Shown here: positions 46,801 to 55,800 of the stretch, piece by piece
Numbering within the stretch: position 1 is the first letter of the stretch
Layout of the letters: each line of letters opens with the position of its first letter
Assembly (NCBI GenBank): GCA_958450365.1
Contig: CAUEEP010000725.1
Span: forward strand, 2,318,001-2,382,000
Direction of reading: 5' to 3'
DNA length: 64,000 nucleotides
Origin: Mesorhabditis belari
Lineage: Eukaryota; Nematoda; Chromadorea; Rhabditida; Rhabditidae
Position numbers and translations under genes: made by a program
The notes under the pieces: generated by a model
What the model was told of the DNA's origin: nothing
The model's database searches: none
The model's input: the letters and a program-made list of their open reading frames with translations, nothing else

Positions 46801-49800
46801 TAACGACAGTGCAGCAGAATATCGAGTGAGTTTTTAAATGCTCCAATTTCTATGTATTAAACTAAATTTAGCTTCTATACTCCGTTCATTCAAATCCTCA
46901 TTTATAACACTGGTCGAGTGTTCTATGATAGTAATGAAGGGCAGTTCTGGGGTGCTTTCGATGCGTTGAGAATGCTGCAAAATGCTCGAGAGATGATGGG
47001 TGAGTGGCTTAAATGAATGACTCAATAAATACAGGGTTTTGTAGAGTTGAGCAAATTTGATGATTTTTGTATCAAAATGTTCGTGTGAGTGTCTAGAATA
47101 AAAATTATCCCATCGTTTTTTGTTCCAGACCCTGATTGTCGAGTTACGAGCCCCAAACTGCAGGGTACCACAAAATTTCCCATACAAAATGACCAAAAAA
47201 CCGCTAAAACTCAATTTAAAAAATTTCTGTCAAAGGGATTTGAAAAATTCCTTCAGATTCGGAATCAGCAGAATTTTCCGCATCTAAAAAAGGTACTCCC
47301 GCAAAAATCCGATAGAAAACGCATTTTTGCCTTATTCCGCGCCAATGTGGGGTGTCTTGTTGGTAGCACACATACCTCCACACACCATAATCGAAGCTGA
47401 AAAATACTTTCTAACCATCAAATTTGCCGCAAATGTGTTCTTCAGACCCCTTTTGAGAAGTTATCTATGATTTTGGCGGTTGTGCAATGACTGGATAGAA
47501 AAAATCTTTTCATCTGTGAAGAGGATCCGCTGAAGTAGGCCAATCGCCACCAAGCGCACCATCTTCTTTGCTAGACGCTTTCGTTTCTTCTGGGATTTGT
47601 CGCTCAAGACGTGTGCCTTGGCCAATTTGTAGCTAAAGAATCTTAGTTTCCCTTTAACAATCCTTCCAACGCTTCGAGGGCTAATTTTCAGCTGTTTACC
47701 CAACTTTCGGATCGACCGCAGTTTGTTTTGGCGAATCCGAAAGCGAATTTCGTTGGTGTTCGTAGGTGTTACGGCAGTTCGAGGGCGATCCTTGTTGTTC
47801 TTTATCACCTTGTAGCGTTTAAGTGCTTTGTTGACGGTGCTTTTTGGATATTTCGTGATTTTTACAATCTCCGGGCTATTTTTTCCGCCTTGGTATAATC
47901 CGAGAATCACTTCGCGTCGTTTTTTGGCGTTCATTCTTACGAATTTTCTCCTAAAAAGAAAATTCTTGTAACAAATCACCTTACCACACATCACCACACA
48001 AAAAAAAGCGTGAGCTAAATTTTCTGCAATGTTTTCATAGCGGCTCCGAACTTTTGCCGCACCCTGTAGTAAGTCATCGTCAGACGAATCTTATTAGGAT
48101 TGGATTATAATTTGCACAAGTTGGACGATAAAAAGATTGGATAGCTTACTGTATTGGACCAAAAAAATGGTTGTAAGCACACGCTTTCTGGCGCATTTAG
48201 TTCCGAGAAATGAAAAGAGAACAAAGTTTTCCTTCTTCCTTTCTTCTTCCCCCTTGTCTTTCCCTGTTTCTTGGCAAGTTAAGGTCGCGGATAGTTCAGT
48301 GGTTAGAGGAATTGCCTGTAAAGCAAAAGGTCGAAGGTTTAATCTCGGAAATCTACTTTTTCTTGCCAATTCCTTCACTTTATTACTACCCAAATTGAAC
48401 TTAATTTTTTAGGTCTAAAAAGAGCGCTTGGTGGCTCGTTCTTTGCTCAAGGGTATTTGGCCCCGAATATCTACACATTTTTCATTGGTAAGATTATAAA
48501 AAAAAAAGATGTACTAATTGAAATTTTTTTAGAAAGTAGTGGAGCTGGGGATCGATATTTGCAAGTGGCAAAACAAAGTGATCCAGATGTGAGGGATTGA
48601 AAGTTTTGCAAACCTTCTCAATTTCTAGGTGTCCAACTTTTTGGATCAAGCGATGAACAATGCGTCGGCGTTGACGAATATTATCAATGAAATGACTGAA
48701 CAGATTATTAGGTATCCTTTTTAGTTGGAAAAGCTAGACATAACTCGGGGTAGGCTAGTTTCCGCAACTTTTTTTACGCAACAGGGTCATTTGCGCAACT
48801 GGGTCGTTTGCGCAACTCGTCATAACTCTCTTCTAAGTGGACCAATCTTTATGATGTTGGTTTCGTTTTGTTGCACTTATTGAGATCTACAAAATGAAAC
48901 AAAAATCATAAAGATTACCCCACTTAGAAGAAAGTTATGGCAAGTTGCGCAAAAAATTTGGCGCAAAGTAGCCTACCCCTCCAATGGGGCATTACTTTTT
49001 GCGGACCACTGTATCAAATCTACTTTATTTTTAAAAGATATTCAGTCATTTAAACCAAACCCTCGTCTACACAGCCGTTTTATGGGATCAACTCAAATCT
49101 TTTTAAAATAAAATAGATTTGATACAGTGGTCCGCAAAAAGTAATGCCCCATTGTCGGGGTAAGCTACTAGATCTCAATAAGTGCAACAAAACGAAGCCA
49201 ACATCATAAAGATTGGTCCACTTAGAAGAAAGTTATGACGAGTTGCGCAAATGACCTTGTTGCGCAAAAAAAGTTGCGGAAACTAGCCTACCCTTATAGT
49301 TCGAGTTACTTATTCCTCAACCAAAAAAGAATCCAACGCTGAAACGGTATTTGAGGAATTTTTCTTAAAATTTGATTTTTGTTTCAATTCGAATAAAAAC
49401 TCGCTAAGTTACTGCTTCCCAAAACCGAAAACCGAGAAACTTTAACAAATTGGTGGCAATAGGGTACAAAACCATGATCGTTTCTCGCTACTACTTGAAC
49501 CAAAAATTCTAAAAACTCACTAAGGTCTGTTATTTTCTATCCACTTTCGAATTCACCTTAAATTTGACTTATAAAGATGAAATCTGTAATCAGCACCACC
49601 GAAAACCTCAGTATGCAAATTTTGAACTTTCTGACTAAAGACGGTTCTAAAGACCCAAGTATTTCCTTCTCTTTTTCTTTCTTTCTACCTGCTCCTTGTC
49701 TTTCCTTCTTTCTCTTGGAAAATTAAGGTACCGGATAGCTAGAGCAATTGCCCGGGAGCAATTGCCCGAGCAAAAGGTCGAGGGTTCAATCCCTCTCCAA

Positions 49801-52800
49801 AAATCTACTTTTTCTTGCCAATTTCTTCACTTCTTTATAATAGTTTGCCGCCCTTCGAAATGACAACCAAGTACCAAGGCTTTGTCACGAATTCGTTAAA
49901 GGTTCAAACTGAATTAAAGTCAAGTTTGCTTAAAATTGATTAATTCAAAAGTATTCAGCAACGAAACTTCAAACAGCACTGAAGCAAAGTCTTCAATGGC
50001 CGTTTATTGGTTCAACAATTTGACGATTTTCTCGAATCTGATTATCAGCTCAGTGAGTAAGAACGGTTCTAAAAGTTGCACTCAAGAAAAACTACAGTAA
50101 TTCAAATGTCATTAAAAGCCAAAAAAGACGAAAAATTGTTTTTGGTCGCCCAAAGATTAGCTCATAGATTTTCTAAGAAACTAGACATTTTTTGTGAACT
50201 TTTAATAGACCTAAGAAACATGATTGCATGAAAAATGATTGCAAGGTTCAAACTGAATTAAAGTCAAGTTTGCATTCATGCAAACATTTATGCAAATTAG
50301 TCAATTTAGACAAATGATTTGATCAACGCAAAGTTAACAAAAATTTTGGCTGGAGACAAGAGCAGCTCGTATACGCTTCTCTACACAGCCATTGCTACTG
50401 TCACCGCTTCGCTGGTCATTTGCACACCTGTAGTCGCCTATTTGACAATACAGACACAAAGAATGAATCGAAAAATCAAGTGAGTTGAATGAAGTTTTTT
50501 CATAGTTTTGTGGAGTAAAAACTTTGCACTTTTAGAGAGAAAATGGATGAACTTAACGCCGAAAAGATGCGAAGTGAACGACTTCTCTTCTCAATGTTAC
50601 CAAAATCAGTGGCAAAAGCTTTAAAATTAGGACAAGTCGTAAGTGGAAAGACTTGAAAGAATTAGAAATTCTCCTTTAGATTTTACCAAAAACCTACAAT
50701 GAGGCTACTGTTTATTTCTCTGATATCAAAGGATTTACAACGATTTGTAGTACATCAACACCTTTAGAGGTACCTTTGATACTGTTTTTAAATTAGATTA
50801 GAGGATTTCTTTCGCTTTCTGAAGCGTAGGGTGATTTGGTGACAGCGATCGAGAGCTGATCGCAGATCTTCATGCCTTTGACCCAACCGGCCGGTTGCAA
50901 CCGGCTTCAAGTTGAAGCGTATCACTTATTAAAGCTTCAAGCTTCAAGCTGAAGCTTATCACCTGTAATCCTTTTCATCAACTTATTGACTTTTGGTATT
51001 CTTTGCGAAACTCTTACAGAGTTAGTCTAAAAGTGATTGATTGATCAAACAAAAAGAAGAGTTAAGGTAGTTTTAAAAAGTTCTAGAATTACTTGAATTC
51101 ATTACAGTATGCCAGGAAAAGATATGCAGCTAGAAAAACTAAATTCTTCAATTTAAGTATCAGATATTCAATCCTCTGGCAATTATAGAGGATGTAGATG
51201 TAAAAAATTCAATTTCAAACCTTTTAGGTGGTCACATTGTTGAATGAACTCTATACAACGATGGACAACGTTCTGGATAATTATAATTGCTATAAAGTGG
51301 AGACAATAGGTGAATGTGGTGGAACTGTTTTGAACTTTGAAAGTTTCTAGGTGACGCTTACATGGTTGTTTCCGGGATTCCCAAAGCAAATGGATACGAT
51401 CACTCGAATGAGATTTGCACAATGGCTTTGCATATGTTGAAGGTAGGAAAATGGAGTTTTGAAGACAAAAGATCAAAAGACAAAAGAGCTCAAGATCTCA
51501 TTGACTCTAGATTCTCTAGATTCTCTAGATGAAGTTCTCTAGATTCTCTAGATTCTCTAGATTCTCTAGATGAAGTTCTCTAGATGAAGTTCTCTAGATT
51601 CTCTAGATTCTCTAGATGAAGTTCTCTAGATGAAGTTCTCTAGATTCTCTAGATTCTCTAGATGAAGTTCTCTAAATTCCCCGAAGATTTTTGAATTTGA
51701 AAGCACAAAGTGTTTTCGTTAAAACTATATGGAAAGTTGGCAAAAATAAACAAAGTTCTGAATCTTCAAAAGGCGGTTATTCATTTAAAAAGCCTCAAAA
51801 CTCTATATGATTCCAAAAATCGCAGATAAAGGAAGGTTTCTGTAGGAAGTTTCTATGATTTTAGAAAGTTTCTATGATTTTAGGAAGTTTCTATGGTTTT
51901 AGGAAGTTTCTATGATGGTAGTTCCGCATCGACCGAGTGAAAAGCTGAAAATGAGAATCGGGATCAATTCGGGAATGGCAGCGGCGGGGATCGTTGGTCT
52001 CAAAATGCCGAGATATTGTCTGTTTGGAGACACTGTTAACACAGCATCAAGAATGGAATCAACGGGATTGGGTAGTGTAATTCTTAGAGATATGTGCATT
52101 TTCGGTCCATTCGTCGATAGGTGTAAAGCGGAAATTCACGTCTTAATTCCTTTAAAAATGATTATTTCAAGCATTTCTTTTCATCATTAGATAGAGCTTT
52201 TAAAATGTTATCCAACGGTAGAAAACGTTTAAAAAAAATCGTTTTTAAAGAGCTTAAGACGTGAATTTCCGTTGTACACCTATCGACGTACAAACGGAAA
52301 ATGCAAGTGTTTAGTTAGAACGTTTTTTAAGAGAAAATTTTAGCAATGAGGATTCAAATCAGCCCAAATACAGCCAATCACTTACAACAACATTTTAAAG
52401 GGCAATTTAATATTCAAGAAAGAGGTGCGCTGGAGATAAAGGTGGATTTTCCAAAAATCTATGGCTTTCACCTGTACTTTGTGCTCTAATTTGTAAACGC
52501 ATCCTTTCCGATGTGCTCAATCCTTCACCGATTGTTGCTACAAGAAAAATGAAGAATTCAGTGCTCTAGAATGAGTAGGGTTTACAAATTTGAGTTCAAG
52601 CTATAGAATTTAAATAGTTTCAATAATTTAGATATCAATTTTCAGGGAAAAGGAGAAATGCACACTTTCTGGTTGGTGAAACGAAAGGGTTTCCCCTATG
52701 CGGTTGATCTGAGCGATGCTGATCCCTATTTCGCAACTAATCATACTGCACAAATTGTCGAGATTGAAAACGCTCAAGAAAATGTTTTATATTAAAATAG

Positions 52801-55800
52801 GTTTATTGAATAAATCTTTTACCTTGAACGCATTCGAGTCTTGTTTGCAGAGAGCTGGTTGCGAGTTCAGGCCCATTTGTACGTTGAAATGACAGGGTAA
52901 ACGATGGATGAAATGGGGATTTTGGACGAAGATTGCGTTGATGATATCCTAAAATTGGAAAGTGAATCAAAACGATTATAACTTGTATAAAAGTTTGTTT
53001 GCGATTCCATAATTCAACTTCGATTTAAGATTTAAATCAAAGCTAAAGCCGAAGCAAATCAGCCTTTAACTCCATCCATTAAGGTTGTTCCGAAGTCAGG
53101 CTATGCAGCAAATCAATGTCAGGTCTTGATTTTACAAGACCTGACATTGATTTGCTGAAGGCTTGTTCCACTACAAATCACTCAATCAGAACTACAGGGT
53201 GACCGCGAATTATAACGACAACTTTTTGGAAAAGTAGCCAGGAAATGTCTAACTTATTTTGGAGGTGTCAAGCGTTCAATAGAGAATTGTAGCCCTTAAT
53301 CTTGGTTACATTTATCTGCCAAAATCTTCTTATACAACTCATTTAACCAGCACTTGAAGTGCTAGTCGATATCTCTCTCATCTCTGCGATTTGGCCGCAT
53401 TTTACATTAAGATTTCATTCGAAAAGGTTTTTTTCAGTCAGATTTGTGGTAATCTTGTCTAAAAAATTGTTTTTAACAAAATTTATAGCTGATAGAACGA
53501 GATACACATAACTGAATATCGAAAATACTAAATTTTCACCTTTTCCCTGCTCCTTGAAAAGAAGCTTCACATCAACCAAAATTTTTACATTTTAAATACA
53601 GTTAAGTGTGATTCTTAATGTTATTTATTGATTTTAAAAGCTATTTTTGCATTAAAGAAATATTGAAAGCTTTTCTTATCAATTTTTAATACAAAAAAGC
53701 GGTCAAACAACAGATTCGCCGGAGGATTTTCGACTACCGCTCGTTCAAGCACTTATTAAATGAGTTGTATAAATCCAATTGGGAAGTTTTTGGTAGATAA
53801 ATGTTGTCAAGAATTAGAGCTACAGTTCTCTACATAACACTTTTGAAATAAATGAGTCATTTCCTAGTTACTTTTCCAAAAGGTCGTCGCTATAATTCGC
53901 AGTCACCTTGTATTAGGTTGATGCAAAAGTCTTTTTCATTTTTTTCGTACTTCTTTTGAAAAATAACAAAGTCATCAATTAACCTATGGTTTGCTCTAAA
54001 TGAAAAGTGTTTATTGTTCAATTTCCCATCTTTTTAAGTCAATTTGGGTTCACTTTCAAGCAAATTCGAGAGTGAAAACGGGTTTTTCATAAAAATCTAT
54101 AAAAACCTCTATAAAGAAATTGGCTGAATCAATTTCTCTGAAAATCTGAAAAAATATCTAACTTTTTGTGCTCTATCTTTTATTTATTAACATCAAGATT
54201 GGTTTCCTTAGCTAAAGCGTCTAAAATGCATCATCGAGCCGTCGCCTTTTTTGACTACCCGACTTCAGGCTCTCAAAAAAATCTAGACATAAGACATTTT
54301 AAACTCGTTTTAATGTCATTTTGCAGAAAAATAATTGGCCTTTCGAATGCAATAAACCGTTCTTCAATTGGTGCATTTGTTACTTTTTAACGGAAGTACG
54401 AAAAAAATGACAAGACTTTTGCATCAACCTAATAGTACTGGACCAAAACTCAAGCCTTGCTTCTACCCAAATAATGGCTTGTTTTCACGGTCCTGGATTA
54501 ACTGATTGTTTAAATTTTGACGTAAAAGCTCAAAGTTGGTGTATATTTCATGATGCATTTGAAATTATAGTAGCTCCTGCCTGATCAGCCAACATCGTTC
54601 TCCCGTAATATTTCAAATTCTCTTCCGCCACCGTTCTCCAAATGTGATTCCATCGGATTTTTCTCATTGCATCCAGATTGATCAAAGCAACCCCAGTGTT
54701 AAAGCCGGATCCCTAAAAATTATTGATACTCGCTTTTGTAACTGTATTTTACAGGGTGACAAGAAGTAACCAGTCCAAGAAGTAACAAAGTAACCAAATT
54801 CAACACGTAACTCTCTCTATAAGTGGGTGAACAGAAAACTGCTTTTGAATATGATATTATTGAACTCTCAGTAGCATAAAAACAAATTATCTTGGAGCTA
54901 GCTTTATCCGATATTTTTTGGCAGCGTTTAGAAGCTTGGCACTCGACTTCTCTAGAGCCTCAACTATTTTTTCAGAAATGCTACTGAGAGCTCAATAATA
55001 TTATTTTCAAAAGTACTTTTTTGTTTACCCACTTATAAAGAGAGTTATGTGTTGAATTTTAAGCTGTTTATTGTCTATTTCTTAAGCGAAGGACGAGCTA
55101 TGTCACGCTGTAACTGTTTTCCATTGCCAGCCTCTACCAACCAGTGCTGGCCAAACGTGATGAATGGGATCCTGTGTTGTATACCATCTTGACATGTTCT
55201 CCACAAGTCCGTACAATTTTCCATTTGTCAACTTTGAGAAACTGTCAATCAGCTCTTGAATTTCTCCAACAATCAACAGATCAGTGTCCAGTAGAAGAAC
55301 CTGAAATTTATGAAATTTATGAAATATGGCTTTATTTCAAGGAATTCCATCAATTTTTAGTCTTGTGAATAGATTAGAGACCAAAATTACCTTCTTAACA
55401 TCTTCCGGTAAAATATCAGCCAGTAACAGTTTAATCAGACCAAAATGTTTCGAATAGTGATTATTCGGAATCCAATTGACACGATTGATGTAATTTGTTG
55501 AGTTATAGAAAGAATATTCAACTAAATTCTTTGCTTTACTCATCATTTTATCTAGTTTACCATCAGCTAACTGCCAAGTATTGAACAATTTTGGGAGAAC
55601 ATCCATTGATCGATGATCGGTGATGAAATGGAAATGAATTCGTTGTTGATAGTAAAATAAGATCGATTTTAAAAGAATCACAGCTCTATTCGTTGTTTCG
55701 TAGCCGGCAATCACCATCGCAATATTCAAAGTCTAGAAAGTGGTAAAATTCTGTAACTTTCCAGTAATCACCTCGCAATCACTGGCAATCCGTTGAGCCG

